Shown here piece after piece: positions 26,512-34,779 of a stretch of DNA of 64,000 nt (the stretch's first letter is position 1; every line of letters starts with the position of its first letter). The position numbers and the translations under genes are program-made. The DNA lies in contig JASGHE010000003.1 of NCBI GenBank assembly GCA_047602475.1, positions 744,001 to 808,000 on the forward strand, in the 5' to 3' direction. The notes beneath the pieces were generated by a model. The model did not search any database and had not been told where the DNA came from. It saw only the letters and a list, made by a program, of their open reading frames with translations. This DNA is from JAEUIE01 sp047602475 (GTDB lineage: Bacteria; Planctomycetota; Planctomycetia; Gemmatales; HRBIN36).

Positions 26512-27861
26512 CTACGCCAGCAGTTCCTTCTTCACATCGCCGCCATCGACGACCCGGATCGGTCGGCTGCCGGGGGCGAGGAGTTGCTTCTTCGGCTCGA
26601 TGCCGAGCAGCGTGTAGATCGTGGTTGACCAATCATCGATGTTCAGCGGATCGTCCTGCGGTTCGCTGGCGGTCGAATCGGAAGAACCGTAGACGCTGCC
26701 CCGCTTGATACCACCACCGGCCATCACGATGCTGAAGACTTTCGGCCAGTGATCGCGGCCGGCGTTGCCGTTGATCTTCGGCGTGCGGCCAAACTCGGTG
26801 GTGACCATGACCATCGTCGAATCGAGGAGGCCACGCTGATCGAGATCGCTGATGAGCCGGGCGAAGGCCTGATCAAAAGCAGGCATCTGTCCTTCGGTGC
26901 CACCCTTGATGTTATTGTGCAAGTCCCAGCCGCCATAGGTCATGGAGACGAACCGCACGCCGGCTTCGACGAGACGGCGGGCCAGGAGCATACGCTGGCC
27001 GGCGGTGTTGCGGCCATACTCATCACGCAGCTTGGCCGGCTCAGCGTTGATGTTGAACGCTTCCTTCGCCTTCTGGGATGAGAGCAGGCCGTAAGCTCGC
27101 TGATAGAACGTATCCATCGCCGAGATGTTGTCAGCCTTCTCCTTGGCGGCGAAGTGGGCGTTGACGGTTTCGAGTACGCTGCGGCGAGTCTCGAAACGCT
27201 TCACATCGACACCGCCCGGCAGATCGAGATCCTGCACACGGAAGCCACCGTTGGCCGGGTCGCTGCCCAGGCTGAACGGAGCGTAGGCGGCACTCAGGTA
27301 CCCGGTGCCGGCGTAGTTCGTCGGCAGGCTGGGGATGCAGACATACGGCGGCAGGTTGTTGCGCACGCCGAACTCATGGCTGACGACGCTGCCGAAGCTC
27401 GGATATTCGAGAGCCGGGCTGGGTCGATAGCCGGTGAACATATTGTGGGTGCCCCGTTCGTGGGCCGCTTCGCCGTGGGTCATCGAGCGGACGATGGTGA
27501 GCTTGTCCGCGACCTGGGCCGTGTTCTTGAGAGCCGAGTTGATGAACACGCCGGGCAGCTTGGTGGGGATGGAGCCCATCTCGCCACGATATTCGATGGG
27601 GGCGTTGGGCTTGGGGTCGAACGATTCCTGATGAGCCATGCCGCCTGGCATGAAGATTTGGATGACCGACTTGGTTTTACCTTCCTTGCTGACGGGCTGG
27701 TAGTAGCCGTCTTTGCCCTGAGCTGAAGAAGTCATTCGCAGGTACTGATCAAGGGTCAGCCCCAGGCAGCCGAGGAAGCCGATGTGCATAAACGAACGCC
27801 GGCTAGGCTTCTTGAAATGAGCAGGGTCAGCGAACCAGGTGCCTGGTTGAATCAGTGCCAT
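26512..27861 (-). CDS. DUF1501 domain-containing protein
   Basis: A 449-residue protein of the DUF1501 family, related to the alkaline phosphatase/sulfatase superfamily. The N-terminus has a twin-arginine-like 'SRRSFMHIGFLGCLGLTL', suggesting Tat export. Family landmarks: 'VIQIFMPGGMAHQESFDPKP', 'MTHGEAAHERGTHNMFTGY', 'TTEFGRTPKINGNAGRDHW' and 'YTLLGIEP'. It is the first gene of a four-gene minus-strand operon (DUF1501, PPC, DUF1549/1553, cytochrome-WD40), the standard planctomycete arrangement. The biochemical activity is not established. Confidence 0.92.
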   Translation of the reverse strand: MALIQPGTWFADPAHFKKPSRRSFMHIGFLGCLGLTLDQYLRMTSSAQGKDGYYQPVSKEGKTKSVIQIFMPGGMAHQESFDPKPNAPIEYRGEMGSIPTKLPGVFINSALKNTAQVADKLTIVRSMTHGEAAHERGTHNMFTGYRPSPALEYPSFGSVVSHEFGVRNNLPPYVCIPSLPTNYAGTGYLSAAYAPFSLGSDPANGGFRVQDLDLPGGVDVKRFETRRSVLETVNAHFAAKEKADNISAMDTFYQRAYGLLSSQKAKEAFNINAEPAKLRDEYGRNTAGQRMLLARRLVEAGVRFVSMTYGGWDLHNNIKGGTEGQMPAFDQAFARLISDLDQRGLLDSTMVMVTTEFGRTPKINGNAGRDHWPKVFSIVMAGGGIKRGSVYGSSDSTASEPQDDPLNIDDWSTTIYTLLGIEPKKQLLAPGSRPIRVVDGGDVKKELLA

Positions 27862-28218
27862 CGGAAACTCCCGGGAGGAGTGAGAAAAAGGTCAGTGTTT
27901 AGGATACGGCAGACGTCAGGTGGGAGGCAAGCGGGCGTCGCCAGTAAACCGGCGAGCAAATGGTGGGTTGTAGGAATCTTACATGAGAAACATGAAAAGG
28001 GTAGGGGGGAACTAAGAAATTAGGAGGTGGGGGTGGGGTTCTTCATAATTGGGGGCATAAGGTACGTACTAGTGTCGTGTCTCCAATTGGTGGCATGCAA
28101 TCGCCTAGAAGAACGACTGCCCCGTGGTTCAAGCTCAAGGTTTAGAGTTGACACTTGAATATCTCAGCCAAGTATGGTGCAATATGCCGATTCTCGAAAT
28201 ATCCAGAGTCAGAGGTGG
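27862..28218. other. Intergenic region before the restriction-modification island
   Basis: About 357 bp between divergent DUF1501 and the restriction nuclease. Contains TTGACA at 28148-28153 and TATGGT at 28173-28178 (19-bp spacing), a possible but weak promoter for the nuclease. Two similar strings, ATTGGGGGCAT and ATTGGTGGCAT, occur near 28048 and 28085. I see no gene, tRNA or clear attachment site. Confidence 0.4.
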
Positions 28219-29202
28219 ATGATGAACGAAGATCATTTCTTGAATTTCATTAACGACCCTGCGTGGGATGCGCCATTTTTCAAGAGACTAGCCAACAATG
28301 ACACGGGGAATTCTTCAGGGAATCAAGCTGGATTCGTTGTGCCTATTCCATTACGCCAGTTCTTCCCCGAATTGGATCAAGGCAGAACCTCACCAGTCGC
28401 ACCGACTGTAGACAGACTTTTGGTGGCTGAGTTGTTTGACGGTAGTTTATTCCTTGGTCAGTGTTCGACTCGTTATCAATTCCAGACATGGGGTGGTGAG
28501 CGAAGTCCCGAAAGCCGCATCACCGGAAACCTTGGGCCATTGCTCAATCGAGCTCACGGTGGCGATCTGCTTATCTTGCAGCGTAGTAGAGAGCGGACTG
28601 ACGCTTACAGAATGTTTTTGATTCAGAGCGGCTCAGTCCATTTCGAGACAATTGATGGCCTTACAAATGGAGAGCGATGGGCAGAATTGTATCTGGATAA
28701 TCCGCCACTGAATCAGGATGAATTGCAAGAAGCATCGGCGATGATGTTAGAAGAAGCTTCGGGACCATTCATTTCGGTACGAAATGAGGTTCCGCAATCA
28801 CGATTAACTCGTGAAGCGATTGCAAGAGACACTGCATTCCGAGAATTGTTGTTGAACGAATATGATCGGAGATGTTGTATTAGCGAACTAGGTATCACAA
28901 CGGGTACCACGATTGAGCCTGAGGCAGCGCATGTCGTCGGCTTAGGTTTCGGTGGTGCCGACGAGCCTCGCAACGGTTTCCTATTGACTAGGACGTTGCA
29001 TTGGTGTTTTGATCAAGGCCTGTTCGGAATCAATGATGATCGCCGAGTAGTAGTGCCTGACTCCGTGAGATCGAGACCGGAAAACCAATGGCTGATGCAA
29101 TTCGATGGGCGCATTATTAGAGAATCGCGTTCCGCCTCTTTGCGAACGTCCCCCCTAGCATTCCAATGGCATCGTGAAAATCTGCTTGCTAGAGAAGAAT
29201 GA
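28219..29202 (+). CDS. Type II restriction endonuclease, EcoRII-N-like plus HNH
   Basis: A protein of about 327 residues. The N-terminal half ('FFKRLANNDTGNSSGNQAGF', then 'PIPLRQFFPEL') resembles the effector/DNA-binding B3-like N-domain of EcoRII ('KRLSxNDTGxTGGHQxG'). The C-terminal part is an HNH_2-type nuclease: 'YDRRCCISELGITTG', 'EAAHVVGLGFGGADEPRNG', 'LLTRTLHWCFDQGLFGI'. Fusion of a B3 recognition domain to an HNH nuclease is a known type II design. ATG ATG at 28219/28222 lies just after AGAGGTGG. The gene is AT-richer than its surroundings and heads a plus-strand cassette with a C5 methyltransferase and Vsr, consistent with horizontal acquisition. The site cannot be read; a CCWGG-like sequence is a guess by analogy. 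Confidence 0.78.
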   Translation: MMNEDHFLNFINDPAWDAPFFKRLANNDTGNSSGNQAGFVVPIPLRQFFPELDQGRTSPVAPTVDRLLVAELFDGSLFLGQCSTRYQFQTWGGERSPESRITGNLGPLLNRAHGGDLLILQRSRERTDAYRMFLIQSGSVHFETIDGLTNGERWAELYLDNPPLNQDELQEASAMMLEEASGPFISVRNEVPQSRLTREAIARDTAFRELLLNEYDRRCCISELGITTGTTIEPEAAHVVGLGFGGADEPRNGFLLTRTLHWCFDQGLFGINDDRRVVVPDSVRSRPENQWLMQFDGRIIRESRSASLRTSPLAFQWHRENLLAREE

Positions 29203-29282
29203 TCGATACTGAACTTTAGTACACTTTGTCACGGCCCCGCGTTTTGACAAAATGTCAAAAACTGTCCCATGGAGGGTTGGTC

Positions 29283-29558
29283 ATGCCTGTATTGCCGAAC
29301 GCAATCCGTAGTGTCTCCGATGCCGAGATGCTCGTAGACTGGTGTCTCGATACGATTGGTCTTGGTTACCACCCTGACACAGTAGCAGCAGACTACATAG
29401 ACGATACGGGGAAACAAGCCTTCACCATACAGGAAGCAACTGAACTGGACTGGCTCCACGAGAAGGCATTCGCAGCTGGTTTCGGCGACAGAATGTACTC
29501 GCATGGTCTCAACGGGATGTGCGCAATTATGGGCCTGCCTCCCCTTGGGGATTCCTGA
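29283..29558 (+). CDS. Small hypothetical protein in RM cassette
   Basis: A 91-residue acidic protein between the restriction nuclease and the methyltransferase. ATG at 29283 is preceded by GGAGG at a seven-base distance, so it is very likely translated. Sequence such as 'SVSDAEMLVDWCLDTIG', 'YHPDTVAADYIDDTGKQAF' and 'LDWLHEKAFAAG' looks globular and helical. I do not recognise a family. It does not resemble a C (controller) HTH protein. The stop codon is 3 bp before the GTG start of the methyltransferase, which suggests translational coupling. Confidence 0.7.
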   Translation: MPVLPNAIRSVSDAEMLVDWCLDTIGLGYHPDTVAADYIDDTGKQAFTIQEATELDWLHEKAFAAGFGDRMYSHGLNGMCAIMGLPPLGDS

Positions 29559-29561
29559 GTC

Positions 29562-30828
29562 GTGCAAAAACAAACTCTCTTTTCCGAGTTGAGGGCACGG
29601 ACGGGATTGTCATTAGAAGATATGGCTGAGCAGATGGGATGTACACTACGCACCATCTACCGCTGGGAAAATGGCGATACCGATCCGAGAAAACCCATAA
29701 TTACCTTGTTGCGTGAGTTCGTTCTCAAAGCTCATCCGCAACCTGAGGGGGCTGGCGCATTCACGTTCATTGATCTGTTCGCAGGTATTGGTGGATTGCG
29801 AAAGGGCTTTGAACGGATTGGCGGTCGTTGTGTGTTTACATGCGAATACGATGAGGCCTGCCGGAAGACATATCTGGCAAATTTCCCGTGTGCCCATCGC
29901 ATCGCCGGAGACATCCGTGAGGTTTCCGAGCGGGACGTTCCGGGACATGACGTCTTACTGGCCGGCTTTCCCGTGCCAGCCATTTTCCATCGCTGGAGTG
30001 TCTAAGAAAAATGCACTTGGTCGTCCTCACGGCTTCGCCTGCGAAGCACAGGGGACGTTGTTCTTCGATGTGGCGCGAATCATCGCCCACCATCGGCCCA
30101 AGGCATTCCTGCTCGAAAACGTCAAGAATCTCGTTAGCCACGACAAGGGCAACACCTTCCGGGTCATTCACGATGCCTTGAGCCGCGAGCTCGGGTATCG
30201 GGTTCAATACCGTGTGATCGACGCCAAGCCGTTCGTGCCGCAGCACCGGGAGCGCATCTTCCTAGTTGGATTCCGTGAGGACACGGCGTTCAACTTCGAG
30301 GGCCTCCAAATTCCACCCAAGGCGTCGTGGCCGAAGCTCAAGGCGATTCTCCATTCCGAGGATGGAACCGAACGGGAGGAGCCGCCATACACAGTCGGGC
30401 CGAAGGCCGCCGTTTCGCCCAAGTACACTCTGAGCGATCACTTGTGGAACTACCTGCAACGGTACGCCGAAAAACATCGCGCCAAGGGTAATGGATTCGG
30501 GTTCAGCATGGTCGCTGGCGAGGATACTGCAAGAACCCTCTCCGCCCGCTACTACAAAGACGGGTCGGAGATTCTCGTGTCGCAAGGCCCCAAACGCAGC
30601 CCGCGCCGTCTGACGCCGCGCGAGTGCTCACGGCTGATGGGATTCGACCGCTCCGACGAGCTATTCAAGATTGTGGTTGCAGACACGCCGGCCTATAAAC
30701 AATTCGGCAACTCCGTGGTTGTGCCGGTCATCGAGGCGATTGCCAAGCTCATGAGTCCATACATTATGGCGACGACGAAGGCGCAGCGTTTGCTGAGTAC
30801 CGGCAATCAACGATACTTGTTTTCCTGA
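29562..30828 (+). CDS. DNA (cytosine-5) methyltransferase with N-terminal HTH, frameshifted
   Basis: A C5 methyltransferase of about 421 residues when corrected. An XRE-type helix-turn-helix ('LSLEDMAEQMGCTLRTIYRW') occupies the first 55 residues, as in M.SsoII/M.EcoRII-type enzymes that also regulate transcription. The SAM motif I 'FIDLFAGIGGLRKGFE' follows. The frame breaks at CCCG near 29970-29973, exactly in motif IV: 'LLAGFP' continues as 'CQPFSIAGVSKKNALG' only in the next frame. Removing one C restores PCQPFS. Motif VI 'FLLENVKNL', motif VIII 'QHRERIFLVGF' and the end 'QFGNSVVVPVIEAI' are intact. If real, the frameshift would destroy the enzyme, so an assembly error is likely. Confidence 0.87.
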
Positions 30829-30835
30829 CGAGAGC

Positions 30836-31249
30836 ATGGACATACTCACGCCCGAAGCACGCAGCGCCATGATGTCCAGAATCCGTGGCAAGGATACGGC
30901 CCCCGAACTGACGGTGCGCCATATCCTCTTCGGACTTGGCTACCGGTACCGTCTGCATGGAAAGGCATTGCCGGGCCGGCCGGATTTTGTGTTTCCGGCG
31001 CGGCGGAAAGTCATCTTCGTCCATGGGTGTTTCTGGCATGGCCACTCCTGCCTTGGCGGCAAACTGCCGACCACCCGCACTGCCTTCTGGGCGGAGAAGA
31101 TCGCCGGGAACAAACGACGTGACCGCCGCAATCGGGCAGCGTTACAGCGTCTCCGCTGGGAGTCTCTGGTGGTGTGGGAATGCACACTCCGCCGTGTGAA
31201 GTCACTGGAACCAGCGACACGCCGTATGGTAAGGTTCCTGGAAGGTTAG
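30836..31249 (+). CDS. vsr: Very short patch repair endonuclease
   Basis: A 137-residue Vsr, which nicks 5' of T in T:G mismatches produced by deamination of 5-methylcytosine. Family landmarks: 'ARSAMMSRIRGKDTAPEL', 'LHGKALPGRPDFVFPARRK' with the metal-binding Asp, 'IFVHGCFWHGHSC', and 'WAEKIAGNKRRDRRN', ending 'ESLVVWECTLR'. It begins 7 bp after the methyltransferase stop, as expected for a repair partner of the adjacent C5 enzyme. Confidence 0.95.
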   Translation: MDILTPEARSAMMSRIRGKDTAPELTVRHILFGLGYRYRLHGKALPGRPDFVFPARRKVIFVHGCFWHGHSCLGGKLPTTRTAFWAEKIAGNKRRDRRNRAALQRLRWESLVVWECTLRRVKSLEPATRRMVRFLEG

Positions 31250-31370
31250 GCTTTTCCCTTCTAATCATGTCAAGCCTTGTACAAACTCTACGAGTCGATC
31301 ACTTCAACTTGTCCCAAACCCGGCTTCATGTCATCATAACAACCCCCCTGTAAGATGCACGAGGATGAAG

Positions 31371-33032
31371 ATGACCAAGCGACTGCGACCGAAGTTGATC
31401 GATTGTCTGCGGCAGTACAACCTGCAAACCTTTATCCACGATCTGATCGCCGGGCTCACCGTGGGGTTGGTGGCGTTGCCGTTGGCGATGGCGTTTGCGA
31501 TCTCTTCGGGGCTGAAGCCGGAGGCGGGGATTTACACGGCGGTGATTGCCGGGTTCCTCATCTCGGCGCTGGGCGGGTCGAAGACGCAGATTGGTGGGCC
31601 GACCGGGGCGTTTGTCGTCATCGTCTTTGGCATCGTGGCTACGCATGGGGTCAACGGGCTGTTCCTCTGCACCATCATGGCGGGGCTGATGCTGTTGTTC
31701 CTGGGCCTGACCGGGTTGGGATCGGTCATCAAGTATATGCCCAAGCCGGTCGTCATCGGGTTCACCAACGGCATTGCGGTGCTCATTGCCAGCACGCAGA
31801 TCAAGGACTTTTTTGGCCTCGCCATCGACAAGGTGCCTGGCGAGTTCGTCGAACGGATGAAGGTGCTGGGCGAGCACTTCCACACCATCTCGTGGATGTC
31901 GACAGCGATGGGCGGTGCAGCGCTGTTGGTCATTATCTTCTGCATGAAGTACCTGAAGCGGGTGCCTGGTTACATCGTGGTGCTGATCCTGGGCACTCTG
32001 GCCGTCTATCTGTTCCAGTTGCCCGTCGAGACGATTGGCTCCCGCTTCGGCGGTATCCCTAGCGGGTTGCCTGCGTTCCAAGTGCCCGAGTTTCGATTCG
32101 AGATGATCCAGCCTCTGCTCTCGCCCGCTCTGACCGTGGCGCTGCTGGGGGCCATCGAATCGCTCCTCTCGGCTGTCGTCGCTGATCGCATGAGTGGCGA
32201 CAAGCATAACCCCAATGTGGAACTGGTGGCTCAGGGCATCGCCAACATCGTGACGCCGTTCTTTGGCGGGCTGCCTGCGACGGGAGCCATCGCCCGGACA
32301 GCGACGAACATCCGCAGCGGGGCGAAGACGCCGGTGGCGGGGATGATTCACGCCCTCACGCTGCTGATGGTGCTGTTGGTGGCGGCACCGCTGGCGAAGT
32401 ACATTCCCCTTTCGGTGCTGGCGGCGATTCTGTTCGTCGTTGCCTACAACATGGGCGAATGGAAGGAGATTCCCAAGCTGATCAAGATGTCGTGGCCGAC
32501 GATCCTCGTCTGGCTGACGACGTTCGCCCTCACCGTCTTCACCGATCTGACGATTGCGGTGCAGTTCGGCGTCATCCTGGCGGCGATTCTCTTCATCCGC
32601 AAGGTCTCGCACACCACGACGGTCTCGAAGGTGACAAGTGAATCAATCGAGCGTGACCGCCGACATAATCTGCAGGATAAGGACATTCCGGAGTACGTGA
32701 CGCTGCTCCGCATCCATGGGCCGTTCATGTTCGGTGCAGCGGAGAAGCTGAACGAGTACGCCGACCAGGCGGAGAAGTTCTCGCCGATTGTGATTCTGCG
32801 GCTGCGGAACATGACAGCGATGGACGCCACGGGGATGATGGCGATTGAAGAGTTTGCGGACAAGCTGCATCTGGCAGGTAAGCAATTGCTGCTATGCGGT
32901 GCCCGGCCCCAGCCAGCGGAGATGATGAAGCGAGCAGAGTTCAGCAAGCATGTGGGTGTGGAGAACGTCTGCGAGACGGTCAGTGATGCGCTGGCGAGGG
33001 CAAGGGTGGTGCATGGGGAAAGTTTGGTGTGA
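31371..33032 (+). CDS. SulP-family inorganic anion transporter with STAS domain
   Basis: A 553-residue SLC26/SulP transporter. About 10-12 TM helices span residues 20-415, starting with 'DLIAGLTVGLVALPLAMAFA', and with 'SALGGSKTQIGGPTGAF' and 'GLPATGAIARTATNIRSG' as family signatures. A cytoplasmic STAS domain follows from about residue 440 ('VTLLRIHGPFMFGAAEKL...LRNMTAMDATGMMAI'). Likely substrates are sulfate, bicarbonate or other anions; not decidable here. I prefer ATG at 31371, six bases after GAGG, to the ATG at 31365 directly abutting it. It is just outside the restriction-modification island. Confidence 0.93.
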   Translation: MTKRLRPKLIDCLRQYNLQTFIHDLIAGLTVGLVALPLAMAFAISSGLKPEAGIYTAVIAGFLISALGGSKTQIGGPTGAFVVIVFGIVATHGVNGLFLCTIMAGLMLLFLGLTGLGSVIKYMPKPVVIGFTNGIAVLIASTQIKDFFGLAIDKVPGEFVERMKVLGEHFHTISWMSTAMGGAALLVIIFCMKYLKRVPGYIVVLILGTLAVYLFQLPVETIGSRFGGIPSGLPAFQVPEFRFEMIQPLLSPALTVALLGAIESLLSAVVADRMSGDKHNPNVELVAQGIANIVTPFFGGLPATGAIARTATNIRSGAKTPVAGMIHALTLLMVLLVAAPLAKYIPLSVLAAILFVVAYNMGEWKEIPKLIKMSWPTILVWLTTFALTVFTDLTIAVQFGVILAAILFIRKVSHTTTVSKVTSESIERDRRHNLQDKDIPEYVTLLRIHGPFMFGAAEKLNEYADQAEKFSPIVILRLRNMTAMDATGMMAIEEFADKLHLAGKQLLLCGARPQPAEMMKRAEFSKHVGVENVCETVSDALARARVVHGESLV

Positions 33033-33039
33033 GTCTTTT

Positions 33040-33064
33040 CTCCCTCTCCCCCGGAGGGAGAGGG
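33040..33064. repeat. C/T-rich hairpin
   Basis: CTCCCTCTCCC-CCGG-AGGGAGAGG: a strong stem 8 bp after the SulP stop, between convergent genes. Similar in kind to the hairpin at 21424-21465. Possible transcript end. Confidence 0.6.
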
Positions 33065-33080
33065 GCATTGAGATGTCTGG

Positions 33081-33386
33081 TCAAGAGTATTGCAAAACCG
33101 AACCGGTTGTATAACACTCACGACAGAGAAATACATAGATCATCCCGAGGTCCTTAAGGGCTTCAACATTGCCGAGGTTATCGAGTTGCCCGTAGAATTC
33201 CATGGACTCACCGCACTCTGGACAGTCGGGCGTTTCGTCACCTTGAATCCAATCTGGACTCCCACCGAGTTTGTGGCGATCACCGGCCTCTAGTTGGCCA
33301 TAGTTTCCTTCAACTAGCGCCTTCGCTTTCGATGTTACTGGTGCCATCTGAAGAGGAATCTCAGGGATGGGTTCACGGTCTTTCAT
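33081..33386 (-). CDS. Small zinc-ribbon-like hypothetical protein
   Basis: A 101-residue protein with two cysteine pairs, 'CPECGESMEF' (about residue 55) and 'CRECYTT' (about 88), about 30 residues apart, which would suit one zinc ribbon. The N-terminal part is acidic with no recognisable domain. ATG at 33386 has AAGGGA upstream; the ATG eight codons earlier is less well placed. Possibly an immunity-like or DNA/RNA-binding protein, but nothing supports a specific role. Confidence 0.6.
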   Translation of the reverse strand: MKDREPIPEIPLQMAPVTSKAKALVEGNYGQLEAGDRHKLGGSPDWIQGDETPDCPECGESMEFYGQLDNLGNVEALKDLGMIYVFLCRECYTTGSVLQYS

Positions 33387-33416
33387 TTGTTTTCCCTTAT
33401 AGGAGTTCACAATCTC

Positions 33417-33863
33417 TCACCCCCGTTCCACCGCCGCCTTGATATCGTTCAGGTCTTGCAGGATATGCTTCTTGATCATGCCCTTAAAGAAGAACATCGG
33501 CAGCGACATGATTCTGGCAGCGAAGCCTTGGGGTTGGGTGTCGTGGGAACTGGTCAGCGTCAGGCCGTCGCTGGTTTCGATAATACGCATGGTGGTGAGG
33601 AAGACGAATCCGCCATCCTGGGCCTTGGTCTGGTAGAACTCGTTCTCGACAGCTTCGGTGATCCACTTTTCGACAGTCGCCGGTTTGCCGAAGAGGATGC
33701 GAGTCTCACGCCACTTGAGGCCGACGAGGCCGCTCACCGGCTTTTCGACGATCTCGATCTTCTCGATGCCGGTGATGATCTGGGCAGCGTTTTCGATATT
33801 GGTGATGGCAGTCCAGAGGGCTGGCTTGGTGGCGTTGATGGGGAGGTGGGCGGAGACGAGCAT
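33417..33863 (-). CDS. SRPBCC/START-like protein
   Basis: A 148-residue protein beginning 'MLVSAHLPINATKPALWTAI', with the pattern of polyketide-cyclase/START-fold (SRPBCC) proteins: an N-terminal beta strand, 'ITNIENAAQIITGIEKIEIV', then strands with 'WITEAVENEFYQ' and 'LTLTSSHDTQPQGFAARIM' and a long C-terminal helix with 'FFKGMIKKHILQDLNDI'. These fold around a hydrophobic cavity and bind lipids or other ligands. I use the internal ATG at 33863; upstream in-frame sequence overlaps the neighbouring gene in another frame. Confidence 0.72.
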   Translation of the reverse strand: MLVSAHLPINATKPALWTAITNIENAAQIITGIEKIEIVEKPVSGLVGLKWRETRILFGKPATVEKWITEAVENEFYQTKAQDGGFVFLTTMRIIETSDGLTLTSSHDTQPQGFAARIMSLPMFFFKGMIKKHILQDLNDIKAAVERG

Positions 33864-33927
33864 GTTATTTTCTAGTTTGAGTGATGATTTGCGGTCAATG
33901 TAGACACAGAGCGTTAGTAGCGGTGGC

Positions 33928-34380
33928 TCATCTTTCGGTATGCGGTTTACCGATTGATTCGGCATCAGCCTCAGTACCTGGAGCCCAATACTGCGACAAC
34001 TCGATGCCAAGCCCAAATGAGCCTGCCAATCGTACCAGTTCCGGTGGCAGGCGGTCACATTGTATAGCCACGTCTCGCCTTTCAATGCCGAAGTCGAGAT
34101 CAACGGCCTCCACTCCCGGCCACGCACAGAGTCGCTTGACCTGCTCGGCCTCGCTCCGCAGGAACGCGATGACCTCGGCCACCTGACGGGGAAACTCGTT
34201 AAAGTCGGCATCGCTCGCAGTCACATGTACACCAGACTTCAGATACCGGCGTCCGTTCGGCTGGCTAGTCGGATACACGAGTTCGCCCCGTCGCTTGACT
34301 GCACACACAGGCAGTGTGCATCCGTCGAGGAGCGCGTCCACGTCGAATTCATCACCATATGCCCGCAACACGGTTGACAC
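33928..34380 (-). CDS. Hypothetical protein, DUF4279-like
   Basis: A 150-residue protein starting 'MSTVLRAYGDEFDVDALLDG' and containing 'KSGVHVTASDADFNEFPRQV' and 'LDFGIERRDVAIQCDRLPPEL'. The layout, a strand-helix start that recalls 'xLxIxGxxFDxxxL', resembles small DUF4279-type proteins sometimes annotated as immunity-like, but I hold that weakly. No signal or TM. The stop is 64 bp upstream of the SRPBCC start. Confidence 0.55.
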   Translation of the reverse strand: MSTVLRAYGDEFDVDALLDGCTLPVCAVKRRGELVYPTSQPNGRRYLKSGVHVTASDADFNEFPRQVAEVIAFLRSEAEQVKRLCAWPGVEAVDLDFGIERRDVAIQCDRLPPELVRLAGSFGLGIELSQYWAPGTEADAESIGKPHTER

Positions 34381-34490
34381 CTATCAGCCTCTTATCGGAG
34401 ACAATCTACAGATCACATCATATCCCATGGCTTTCCGTTAGTTCAAGAATTAACTTGCACGTGGCGTGGCTTGCATGCTCCCCCTGTCTC

Positions 34491-34688
34491 AGCCCCTGAT
34501 AAGGGGCGACCGGGAAGTAGCTGGCAGCGAAGCTGCCAGAAGAGAAGCAAGAGGATGAAGAGCCCCGGTAGGGGCGAATGGAGCGGCGTCTTGTTCCTAT
34601 CGCCCCTATCGGGGCTCTTCGCCATGATTGAACCTGGTTCTGGCAGCTTCGCAGCCAGCTACCACCGGGTCGCCCCCTATCGGGGGCT
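34491..34688. repeat. 200-bp nested palindrome (family A), copy 4
   Basis: A 198-bp copy. Central cores are CCCCGGTAGGGG and CCCCTATCGGGG, which pair with one G-U wobble. The left GTAG-footed hairpin has a shortened loop (GGCAGC-GA-AGCTGCC) and the right a TTCG loop. It lies upstream of the YHYH gene between divergent transcription units. Confidence 0.95.
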
Positions 34689-34779
34689 GCAAAAGGTCAT
34701 CCTACATCGTGCTTCATCTCCTCTTGAGGTAACATCTCCTATCCTGACCCCGCACGACATTGTTTTGAACGAGGGAATC

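Noticed and set aside
29562..30828. Programmed frameshift in the methyltransferase
   Set aside because: The slip point is a plain CCC run in the catalytic motif with no stimulatory structure seen; five other genes have similar indels, so an error is simpler.
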